Origin: Proteobacteria bacterium UBA4457
Lineage (GTDB): Bacteria; Pseudomonadota; Gammaproteobacteria; Ga0077536
NCBI GenBank assembly: GCA_002390205.1
Contig: DGOV01000044.1
Location: 1 to 5,302, forward strand
Direction: 5' to 3'
Length of the DNA: 5,302 nt
Both the position numbers and the translations under genes were made by a program. Under the pieces are notes generated by a model. It did no database searches. It was not told the DNA's origin and saw only the letters and a program-made list of their open reading frames with translations. Below, piece by piece: positions 1-5,266 of the stretch; the first letter of the stretch is position 1, and every line of letters starts with the position of its first letter.

Positions 1-1
1 C

Positions 2-610
2 TACGACATGACGGGGGTATCTCCAGTTCATGGAGGCGAGCCGCTGTCATCGAGCCAACAGACAATGTATGGCAGGGACTTTTCTTTGGGCCACTTCAAT
101 CAACATATGAAGGTGGTAACTTCTATTGATATAGATAACGTGAAAATCAAATTTGCTGGCTTGGGCTGGCGCGATCATTCTTGGGGACCTAGGTATTGGA
201 CAAACATCTACTTTTATCGACTGTTCATTGCAAACTTTGGTGACGGACGGGCAATGATGCTTCTTAAGCTTACCGACAACGATGGCAATGTAAGATTGGG
301 AGGCGTTCTACAGTATGAGGGGAAGTACGAAGAAATCACTGATATGGACGTTACCACTCAGTGGACGAAGGCTAAAGATCCGGCGGCTGTAACCATATCT
401 GTACAAACCAAAAGACGGTCAGCAATCTTGAAGGGTGAAATTTTAACTTTAGCTCCTTTGAGGAATCGTAGGAAAGTTGATGATCAGTATCTAGAATCAC
501 GTGTTGCCGAGGGGCTGACTCATTGGCAATGGGGCGATAAAGAAACGTTAGGCATTACTGAGTACATTGAGCTTGTAGAAGACGGCCAGCCAGTTGGATA
601 TCCGCTGTGA
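2..610 (+). CDS. DUF7064/DUF7065-type (CrtC/AttH-like) protein, 5' partial
   Basis: This is the C-terminal 202 residues of a protein whose start lies before the window. The frame is open to base 2 (Tyr-Asp before the Met at 8), and proteins of this type are usually longer than 300 residues, so the Met at 8 is probably internal. The clearest signature is WRDHSWGPRYW (bases 167-199), the Arg-Asp-His-Ser-Trp-Gly motif typical of DUF7064 and hydroxyneurosporene-synthase-like proteins. Around it are alternating beta-strand-like segments, and a second Trp-rich stretch (THWQWGD) lies near the end, which fits a lipocalin-like beta-barrel. No signal peptide can be judged because the N-terminus is missing. 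The biochemical role of the family is not established. Genes of this type often sit beside APH-like kinases and acyl-CoA enzymes, as here (41 bases before the kinase), which suggests binding or conversion of a hydrophobic substrate of the same pathway. The family call is from motif memory; the role is inference. Confidence 0.75.
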   Translation, partial: YDMTGVSPVHGGEPLSSSQQTMYGRDFSLGHFNQHMKVVTSIDIDNVKIKFAGLGWRDHSWGPRYWTNIYFYRLFIANFGDGRAMMLLKLTDNDGNVRLGGVLQYEGKYEEITDMDVTTQWTKAKDPAAVTISVQTKRRSAILKGEILTLAPLRNRRKVDDQYLESRVAEGLTHWQWGDKETLGITEYIELVEDGQPVGYPL

Positions 611-651
611 TACAGGTTGGTCTTTTTCATGGGAATTAGAGTGGGTTATTA

Positions 652-1668
652 GTGGTGACGATGCAAAACTATGACAACATAGAGTATCTTTCGGAAACAA
701 TTCGAGTCTGTATTAAACGTCGGTTTGGAGATGATTGTGAGATAGCCAACATTGCATTGGCTACTTTAGGCGGCTCTAATAGAACCGTACTTTTTAATGT
801 AGTTAGAGGAAGCTACCCTTTGCGCCTTGTTCTGAGACAGGAAACTGTGCCGAGTGAGTATAGCCCGTTCTTGCCATCTGACATGCAGTATCGGGTCTTA
901 GAAGTCGTTTACGAACACGGCATTCCTGTCCCTCGGCCTTTATTTGAACTAGAAGCGGCAGATAACCTTGGCCAAGGATATGTCGTCACTGCTGTGCCTG
1001 GAGAGACTTTGCCCAAAAGATTAATAAATTCGGCTGAATACGTCACTATGCGTGCGAGATTTCTCCAACAAAGCGCGGAAATTCTGGCCAAGTTGCATAC
1101 AATCGATCATGTTTTAGTTCCCGGGTTATCTGCATTACAAGAGAGCAGCGATCCATTGGGGGCTCAAATCGCTCTCTATGACCGCTACGGTGAGCCACAC
1201 CCCGCAATAGAATTTGCATTCCGTTATCTGGCCAAATATGAACCAGAACATGGCGCCAAAAATTTTCTTCATGGAGATTTCCGTAATGGAAATATGATTG
1301 TTGGCACAGAAGGGATCCGTGTTCTTCTCGATTGGGAGTGCGCTCATACGGGCAGTGTCATGGAAGAAATAGGCTGGTTCTGCGCCCGTTCTTGGAGATT
1401 TGGCCGGGTAGACCTTGCTGCGGGTGGTTTTGGTGATAGAGAGACATTCTATAGAGCTTACGAGAAGGCCAGCGGAAATTTGGTTGATAGAGAGTCATCG
1501 CGTTGGTGGGAGATTTTTGGTGTGATGAGATGGGCCATATATAACATTATGCAAAGTCATGGGCACCTATCAAGGGAGAGACGATCACCCGCATTTGCCG
1601 CTTGCGGCAGAAACACAGGTATCATCGAGTATGACTTACTTAAAATCATAGCGAAGGAGTTTGATTGA
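652..1668 (+). CDS. APH-fold phosphotransferase, ACAD10/11- and LvaA-like small-molecule kinase
   Basis: This is a soluble 338-residue kinase of the aminoglycoside-phosphotransferase (APH/choline kinase) fold, full length for the family. The N-lobe has a Gly-rich loop (LATLGGSNRT, 36-45) and a LVLRQE strand (59-64). The C-lobe carries the Brenner motif HGDFRNGN (207-214), with presumed catalytic base Asp209 and metal-binding Asn214, then LLDWE (225-229) with metal-binding Asp227. The segment after DWE reads GSVMEEIGW (234-242), where the family usually has GDPxxDLxW, so Asp-Pro is replaced by Ser-Val. This subgroup resembles the kinase domain of ACAD10/ACAD11 and bacterial LvaA, which phosphorylate 4-hydroxyacyl-CoA; antibiotic resistance is unlikely given the acyl-CoA neighbours. 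The start is uncertain: GTG at 652 and 655 and ATG at 661 are all possible, and none has a strong Shine-Dalgarno. Its 3' end overlaps or abuts the DUF6285 gene, implying translational coupling. Confidence 0.88.
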   Translation: MVTMQNYDNIEYLSETIRVCIKRRFGDDCEIANIALATLGGSNRTVLFNVVRGSYPLRLVLRQETVPSEYSPFLPSDMQYRVLEVVYEHGIPVPRPLFELEAADNLGQGYVVTAVPGETLPKRLINSAEYVTMRARFLQQSAEILAKLHTIDHVLVPGLSALQESSDPLGAQIALYDRYGEPHPAIEFAFRYLAKYEPEHGAKNFLHGDFRNGNMIVGTEGIRVLLDWECAHTGSVMEEIGWFCARSWRFGRVDLAAGGFGDRETFYRAYEKASGNLVDRESSRWWEIFGVMRWAIYNIMQSHGHLSRERRSPAFAACGRNTGIIEYDLLKIIAKEFD

Positions 1669-1671
1669 TAT

Positions 1672-1675
1672 GGAG
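1672..1675 (+). promoter_or_regulatory. Ribosome binding site (GGAG) for the DUF6285 gene
   Basis: GGAG lies 7 bases before the ATG at 1683 and supports that start. A competing AAGGAG at 1654-1659, inside the end of the kinase gene, is 5 bases before a TTG at 1665 in the same frame. That TTG would add six residues (IWSAR-like leader) before the Met. The family's conserved N-terminal segment (PPNASELLLTVREY) begins right after the ATG, so I prefer 1683. Both sites may help to recruit ribosomes. Confidence 0.5.
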
Positions 1676-1682
1676 TGCTCGA

Positions 1683-2054
1683 ATGTTTAACGACCCGCCC
1701 AACGCATCAGAACTTCTTTTGACAGTTCGCGAATATATAGAACAGCTCCTTCCTGATTTAGAAAGGCAAGATAAATATCACGGCTTGTGTTGCACATATT
1801 TGCTCGATGTAGTGATGAGGGAGTTAGAAGAGCCTCCTAACATAGGCGATCATAGTAATAACGCTTTGAAAGCTTTACTTAATAATAAAGACGAGCTTTC
1901 CGAAACAGAGTTTATGAGTAGTTTGTGTGCGTCTATTCGCAGAGGCGACCAGGATGGAAACCTTGACCGACTTTTGATTCTCCTCACCAGCCATGTTTCG
2001 AAGAAAGTTAGGGTGTCTAACCCTGACTACCTTGATACAAAAGATTATCTCTAG
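1683..2054 (+). CDS. DUF6285 (LvaB-like) small protein, probable kinase partner
   Basis: This is a small, probably all-helical cytoplasmic protein of 123 residues. The N-terminal pattern PPNASELLLTVREYIEQLLP followed by a mid-protein helix (YLLDVVMRELE) matches DUF6285 proteins. These are almost always encoded next to APH-like kinases of the LvaA type. In P. putida the small protein LvaB is needed together with LvaA for phosphorylation of 4-hydroxyvaleryl-CoA. By position and size this protein should play the same accessory role, but the LvaB-DUF6285 equivalence is from memory. No catalytic motif, membrane segment or signal peptide is visible. The ATG is 15 bases after the kinase stop. An alternative TTG at 1665 would overlap that stop and give 129 residues. 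Either arrangement indicates co-transcription and coupling with the kinase. The C-terminus is polar and ends YLDTKDYL. Confidence 0.78.
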   Translation: MFNDPPNASELLLTVREYIEQLLPDLERQDKYHGLCCTYLLDVVMRELEEPPNIGDHSNNALKALLNNKDELSETEFMSSLCASIRRGDQDGNLDRLLILLTSHVSKKVRVSNPDYLDTKDYL

Positions 2055-2405
2055 TGATACAACGGACCACGTACTTATAGATTAATTACTTCTGTTCAGA
2101 CTGTATCTCGGTGCAATGCGATTGAAGTGGCGTGTATGAGATATTTAGTTTGACTACATCAGATTGTGAGACAGAGATCGCTTTAAACTGCAGAAGACCT
2201 GCCCTATTACACACCTCTCGGTCGGGCATAATAGCTTTCTGAGTGGGTTATTTTCTGGTCGCTTATTCAGCTCTCAGTTCTCTGTTTGCAAGAGCGTGCG
2301 TGCTGTGGGTGTGGGGTTACCTTTGGTAGTTTCTTCCAGAGCAAAAACAAGTAGAATTGTGGACAGCAGAGAAACTTGATAACTAGAGACATTTGGAGAA
2401 AGTAA
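2055..2405 (+). other. 351-base intergenic gap, possible internal promoter region
   Basis: I see no credible gene here on either strand; the minus-strand open frame entering from the next gene is a shadow of it. The gap splits an otherwise tight block, so the dehydrogenase-SDR pair may have its own promoter. The best single -10-like element is CATAAT at 2227-2232, but it has no good -35 at 16-18 bases. TTGACT at 2150-2155 is a good -35 without a good -10 (AGAGAT at 17-base spacing). A weak 5-bp inverted repeat (GCTCT 2270-2274 with AGAGC 2291-2295) has no T-tract. An 8-base direct repeat TGATACAA occurs at 2033-2040 and 2055-2062, across the end of the DUF6285 gene. No riboswitch or strong terminator was recognised. 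Confidence 0.4.
2395..2398 (+). promoter_or_regulatory. Ribosome binding site (GGAG) for the acyl-CoA dehydrogenase
   Basis: GGAG followed by 7 bases and then ATG at 2406 is a well-placed Shine-Dalgarno. It fixes the dehydrogenase start and supports independent, efficient translation after the long gap. Confidence 0.65.
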
Positions 2406-3599
2406 ATGGGTGAGGCTAAGAGCGAAGTAACAGGAAACAATTTTTGTTTAAGCGTTGACCAGCAAGCGATGTTGGATGAGGCAGACCGGTTTGCTCGAAA
2501 TGAACTGTATCCTTTAGCTGCTAGGATGGATGACGAGGAATGGTGGCCCGAAGATGTCTTCCACCAGATAGGAGCAGCTGGATATTTTGGCCTCACCGTC
2601 CCTGAGGAGTACGGAGGACAAGGCCTTGATTTGTTCACCAGTGGTTTAGTCGCAGAGGCATTTTCTCGCTGGAACTACGCGTTGTCTCTGAGCTGGATTG
2701 CTCACGAGAATCTATGTTTAAACAATATATATGCCAACGCTAATGATTTTCTTCGCTCGAAATATCTACCTGGGTTGTGTTCTGGAGAAAAAATTGGAGC
2801 TCTTGGACTTACTGAGCCAGGGGCAGGTTCTGACGCATTGGGCTCCATGGCGACGACTGCAAAGCTTGAAGGTGACGTTTATATACTCAACGGGCGTAAA
2901 ATGTATATCACTAATGGCCCAGTTGCGGACACGCTTTTGGTTTACGCTAAAACCGAGCCTGAAAAAGGTGCGCATGGAATTACTGCATTTATTGTGGAGA
3001 AGGACTTTCCCGGGTTTAGCGTTGCACAAAAACTTCACAAGATGGGATTTAGAGGGAGCCAAACTGGTGAGCTGTTGTTTGATAATTGTGAAGTGCCTGT
3101 TGAAAACATCGTAGGGGAAGTTAACAAAGGGGTGGCAGTCGTTATGAGTGGGTTGGATCTAGAGCGGGCGACTATTGCGCCGATATGTCTCGGTATGGCC
3201 CAACGTGCGCTGGAGCTAACCATCGAGTTCGCAAAGACACGCGAACAGTTTGGCAAGCCAATCGCAAGTTTTCAGATGATTCAATCTAAGATTGCTGACA
3301 TGTATGTCTGGGTGGAGACTATCAAGGCCTTGAATTATAAAGTTCTGGCCGAAGTTAATGATTTAGAGGCTGGACAAGGTGGACGAGGTATGGTCCATGC
3401 CAATACTGCAGCATCTATCATGTATGCTGCGAACATGCTCAATAAGGTTCTTGATGAAGCGGTACAGGTTCACGGTGGTGCCGGCTATATCTGGGAGTCT
3501 GAGATAAACCGCTTATATAGAGGTAACAAGTTGCTGGAGATTGGTGCAGGAACTACAGAGGTCCGAAAAATGATAATCAGTGGTGAGCTTCTAAAATAA
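2406..3599 (+). CDS. Acyl-CoA dehydrogenase, isovaleryl-CoA dehydrogenase-like
   Basis: This is a 397-residue flavoprotein, complete for the family. It should oxidise an acyl-CoA to the 2-enoyl-CoA with FAD and pass electrons to ETF. The N-terminal helical domain contains LTVPEEYGGQG. FAD/substrate motifs are LGLTEPGAGSD (133-143) and KMYITNG (165-171), then FRGSQTGELLFDNCEVP in the beta domain. The C-terminal helical domain has TREQFGKPIASFQ and QVHGGAGY (354-361). The segment MSGLDLER (247-254) is nearly identical to that of human isovaleryl-CoA dehydrogenase, where its Glu is the catalytic base; here that is Glu253. The canonical catalytic position of medium-chain enzymes (Glu of EGT) is Ala381 in EIGAGT, again as in isovaleryl-CoA dehydrogenase. 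The usual Arg-Asp before this motif is Arg372-Gly373, which is unusual. A branched-chain or hydroxylated acyl-CoA is a plausible substrate. It lies 2 bases upstream of the SDR, so the two are surely co-transcribed. The family is firm; the exact substrate is not. Confidence 0.93.
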   Translation: MGEAKSEVTGNNFCLSVDQQAMLDEADRFARNELYPLAARMDDEEWWPEDVFHQIGAAGYFGLTVPEEYGGQGLDLFTSGLVAEAFSRWNYALSLSWIAHENLCLNNIYANANDFLRSKYLPGLCSGEKIGALGLTEPGAGSDALGSMATTAKLEGDVYILNGRKMYITNGPVADTLLVYAKTEPEKGAHGITAFIVEKDFPGFSVAQKLHKMGFRGSQTGELLFDNCEVPVENIVGEVNKGVAVVMSGLDLERATIAPICLGMAQRALELTIEFAKTREQFGKPIASFQMIQSKIADMYVWVETIKALNYKVLAEVNDLEAGQGGRGMVHANTAASIMYAANMLNKVLDEAVQVHGGAGYIWESEINRLYRGNKLLEIGAGTTEVRKMIISGELLK

Positions 3600-3601
3600 A
3601 C

Positions 3602-4495
3602 ATGGCTAAGCCCGTGACATTTCCGTCGACAAATGAAGAGTTGATGGTTCATGAAACCGTCTTTGCACCGGGTTTATTAGACGGGAAAGTCGTTTTTGTG
3701 TCTGGCGGCGGTAGTGGAATCGGACGAGCGACGGCATGGTTGTCAGCTAGATTGGGAGCTACAGTAATTGTTGGGGGCCGTACCGAGGAAAAATTGTTAA
3801 AAGTGACGGGTTCTATTAATTCACAAGATGGCTTGAGCGCTTATTACCAAACACTAGATGTCAGAGACAGGGGGCAGGTAGAAGCTGCGTTCGAAGAAAT
3901 TTACCGACTGCATGGCGGAATAGACATTTTAGTGAACAGCGCTGGCGGGCAGTTCCCGCAACCTTCGATTGACTACACTGAAAAAGGCTGGCATTCCGTT
4001 ATTAACACGAACTTATATGGGACGTGGAACATGATGGATGTCGCAGCGAAGCGATGGAAACAGGCTGAGGGACCAGGTTCAATCATTAATATTGTCGTTG
4101 TCGGTCAAGGCTTACACGGAGTAGCGCACACGGCTGCTGCCAGAGCAGGTGTAGTGACTTTTTCAGAGAAAGCGTCTGTTGAATGGGCACCGCTCAATAT
4201 AAGAGTGAATTGTATAGCACCTGGCGCAATACGAACTGAAGGCTGGGAGGTATACCCTGAATCAGCCCGCGCGCTATATCCCAAAACTAATCCTCTGATG
4301 AGAGCAGGCTCTCCTTGGGAAATTGCTGAAGCTGTTATTTTTTTAGCTGGACCTGGTGGTAAATTTATTAATGGTGAAACGCTTGTTATTGATGGAGGAG
4401 GGCAGCATTGGGGGGAAATCTGGACGACTAATAAACCCGACTACTATATTGAAGCATCTCGTCTCTGGGATTCAACCGAAGAATCCGACGAATAG
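3602..4495 (+). CDS. SDR-family oxidoreductase (enoyl-/ketoacyl-CoA reductase-like) with non-classical active site
   Basis: This is a 297-residue Rossmann-fold short-chain dehydrogenase/reductase. The core starts near residue 27 (LLDGKVVFVSGGGSGIGRA). The dinucleotide motif is SGGGSGIG (34-41). Arg60 after the second strand, with no acidic residue there, suggests NADP(H). LDVRD (85-89) and NSAGG (112-116, replacing NNAG) follow. The late core is well kept: VEWAPLNIRVNCIAPGAIRTEG and INGETLVIDGGG. A 26-residue N-terminal extension and a polar, acidic C-terminal tail (about 30 residues) flank the core. The classical Ser-Tyr-Lys is absent: INIVVVG replaces INISS, and HTAAARAG (176-183) puts Thr177 and Arg181 where YxxxK would be. 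The AARAG form recalls peroxisomal trans-2-enoyl-CoA reductase and dienoyl-CoA reductase relatives. It probably reduces or oxidises a CoA-linked intermediate of the neighbouring dehydrogenase. Its order matches lvaD. It has no strong Shine-Dalgarno (GGTGAG at 3582-3587 is 14 bases away), so coupling to the upstream gene is likely. Confidence 0.9.
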   Translation: MAKPVTFPSTNEELMVHETVFAPGLLDGKVVFVSGGGSGIGRATAWLSARLGATVIVGGRTEEKLLKVTGSINSQDGLSAYYQTLDVRDRGQVEAAFEEIYRLHGGIDILVNSAGGQFPQPSIDYTEKGWHSVINTNLYGTWNMMDVAAKRWKQAEGPGSIINIVVVGQGLHGVAHTAAARAGVVTFSEKASVEWAPLNIRVNCIAPGAIRTEGWEVYPESARALYPKTNPLMRAGSPWEIAEAVIFLAGPGGKFINGETLVIDGGGQHWGEIWTTNKPDYYIEASRLWDSTEESDE

Positions 4496-4527
4496 CGCAG
4501 AAGGTTCAACTTTGTGACAGCGGAGAT

Positions 4528-4553
4528 AAAAACCCTCATAGACGGCACTAAGG
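4528..4553 (-). terminator. Candidate terminator for the minus-strand RRM/96-residue gene pair
   Basis: Read on the minus strand, CCTTA (from 4553) can pair with TGAGG (to 4534), with one T-G wobble and a 10-base loop. A G and five T's (4532-4528) follow directly. It sits immediately after the stop codon of the 96-residue gene, the right place for a terminator. The stem is short, so this is a weak call. Confidence 0.22.
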
Positions 4554-4588
4554 ACTTAAATTTTCCTGACTATAGTGGATCATTTTTT
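4546..4588 (+). terminator. Candidate terminator for the dehydrogenase-SDR operon
   Basis: On the plus strand CACTAAGGA (4546-4554) can pair with TCCT (4564-4567) and TAGTG (4573-4577), leaving a 5-base bulge (4568-4572). Six T's lie at 4583-4588, five bases beyond the stem. It lies about 50 bases after the SDR stop and overlaps the 3' end of the minus-strand gene. It competes with the minus-strand hairpin for the same bases. The bulge and the gap before the T-tract make it uncertain. Confidence 0.18.
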
Positions 4589-4838
4589 GAATAAGGGCTT
4601 CATGGTCTTTGGCGGATAGTTTCTTGAGTGCACGGATTTTTTTCGCGAATTCTTTCACATTTGTGTCGTGTCGCTCGAGTAGACCAGTGAGCTCAAGTTG
4701 CTCCTTCGAGCCAGGTAGTTTACTTACTTCATCTAGGCCAGATATAACTATCAGCTTCTCCAAGTGAGAAGCTTTGCTACTAGTCATTTCTAGGAATGAA
4801 ACCCAGGTGTCTTGGGCTTCCGGTGAGGGTCGATGCAT
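4548..4838 (-). CDS. Hypothetical 96-residue protein, predicted helical
   Basis: I do not recognise this protein. It is small, polar and rich in Glu, Lys, Leu and Ser, with no Cys, no membrane segment and no signal peptide. After a short Pro-containing start (MHRPSPEAQ), the rest looks like several amphipathic helices, for example SHLEKLIVISGLDEVSKL, LELTGLLERHDTNVKEFAKK and HEALIQKMIHYSQ. Such composition suits a small helical bundle or a partner-binding protein. It starts 30 bases after the stop of the RRM gene on the same strand and happens to be in the same frame, so the two are probably one transcript. The only ribosome-binding candidate is a weak GAG about 6 bases before the ATG. The frame holds no rare interruption and ends cleanly at TAG, next to a possible terminator. 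That it is a real gene is likely but not proven; the function is unknown. Confidence 0.6.
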   Translation of the reverse strand: MHRPSPEAQDTWVSFLEMTSSKASHLEKLIVISGLDEVSKLPGSKEQLELTGLLERHDTNVKEFAKKIRALKKLSAKDHEALIQKMIHYSQENLSP

Positions 4839-4868
4839 AAGTTTCTCGTGATGTTTTTCAAAAATAAC

Positions 4869-5213
4869 TTATGAGAACATCTTCTTTAATAAGCTTAAAA
4901 TTCCCGATTTTTCAGGTGCTTTGCTATTTCTTTTGCTATTATTTTTCCTGCGACCTTCGGTACTTTCTTGAGCAGGCTGTGACTCATCTACCCTTATTTG
5001 TCTACCCTCATAATCTGACCCATCTAGTTCTCCTATAGCTTCTCTGCCTTCTTCAGCATCAGCCATTTCAACGAAACCATACCCTCTAGATCTCTTTGTG
5101 CGTCGGTCGAAGATAATTTCGGCTGCGTTAACTGTTCCGTACTCCGCGAAGATCTCTTTTAAGTCGTCATTTCGTGCTGAATATGGGAGGTTCCCAACGT
5201 AAATATTTATCAT
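4869..5213 (-). CDS. RRM-domain RNA-binding protein
   Basis: This is a 114-residue protein with a single RNA recognition motif at about residues 2-78. It has the two RNA-contact motifs: RNP2 IYVGNL (4-9) and RNP1 RGYGFVEM (43-50), with the exposed aromatic residues Tyr5, Tyr45 and Phe47 in place for stacking on RNA bases. After the RRM comes a polar, basic linker with RRKNNSKRNSK (about 88-98) and a short amphipathic end (GILSLLKKMFS). Bacterial proteins of this size and layout (cyanobacterial Rbp and proteobacterial relatives) bind single-stranded RNA and are often cold- or stress-responsive; that regulation is family knowledge and not shown here. The start is supported by AAGGAA on the minus strand (5223-5218), 4 bases before the ATG. 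It probably leads a two-gene transcript with the 96-residue gene. It faces, and is unrelated to, the acyl-CoA operon. Confidence 0.93.
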   Translation of the reverse strand: MINIYVGNLPYSARNDDLKEIFAEYGTVNAAEIIFDRRTKRSRGYGFVEMADAEEGREAIGELDGSDYEGRQIRVDESQPAQESTEGRRKNNSKRNSKAPEKSGILSLLKKMFS

Positions 5214-5217
5214 AACA

Positions 5218-5223
5218 TTCCTT
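5218..5223 (-). promoter_or_regulatory. Ribosome binding site (AAGGAA) of the RRM gene
   Basis: The minus-strand sequence AAGGAA followed by TGTT and then ATG is a good Shine-Dalgarno. It fixes the start of the RRM protein at Met-Ile-Asn, exactly where RRM homologues begin. Confidence 0.65.
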
Positions 5224-5240
5224 CGATAGGTGAAATTTCT

Positions 5241-5254
5241 AGAACAAGTGTTCT
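5241..5254. promoter_or_regulatory. Operator-like palindrome upstream of the RRM gene
   Basis: AGAACA-AG-TGTTCT is a perfect inverted repeat with 6-base arms and a 2-base centre. It lies 27 bases before the RRM start, just downstream of the candidate promoter, where a repressor would block transcription. It contains GAAC-N4-GTTC, the core shape of the Gram-positive LexA (DinR) box. The gammaproteobacterial LexA box is different (CTGT-N8-ACAG), so the regulator cannot be named. Confidence 0.35.
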
Positions 5255-5266
5255 TAGTAAGTCTGC

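Noticed and set aside
909..1347. Two minus-strand open frames inside the kinase gene
   Set aside because: Antisense to the conserved kinase core, with no start signals or family features.
1433..1498. Repeated GATAGAGAG(A/T)CAT within the kinase gene
   Set aside because: Encodes two chance DRE(T/S) stretches in a normal coding region; there is no longer repeat unit.
652..1668. Aminoglycoside resistance gene
   Set aside because: The fold is shared, but the sequence pattern (HGDFRNGN, DWE) and the DUF6285 and acyl-CoA neighbours point to the metabolic ACAD10/11-LvaA type.
2150..2178. Promoter based on TTGACT at 2150
   Set aside because: At 17-base spacing the -10 is AGAGAT (2 of 6 matches), and 16 or 18 are no better.
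2267..2638. Minus-strand open frame of 123 codons across the gap and the dehydrogenase start
   Set aside because: Low-complexity, Ser/Pro/Lys-rich translation with no family features, and it overlaps a clear dehydrogenase gene antisense; a shadow frame.
2731..3256. Three further open frames inside the dehydrogenase (one plus, two minus)
   Set aside because: All lie fully within a strongly supported coding region and have no recognisable protein features.
5241..5254. SOS (LexA) box of the GAAC-N4-GTTC type
   Set aside because: The core matches the Gram-positive form, but the window suggests a gammaproteobacterium, where the LexA box is CTGT-N8-ACAG. Kept only as an unnamed palindrome.
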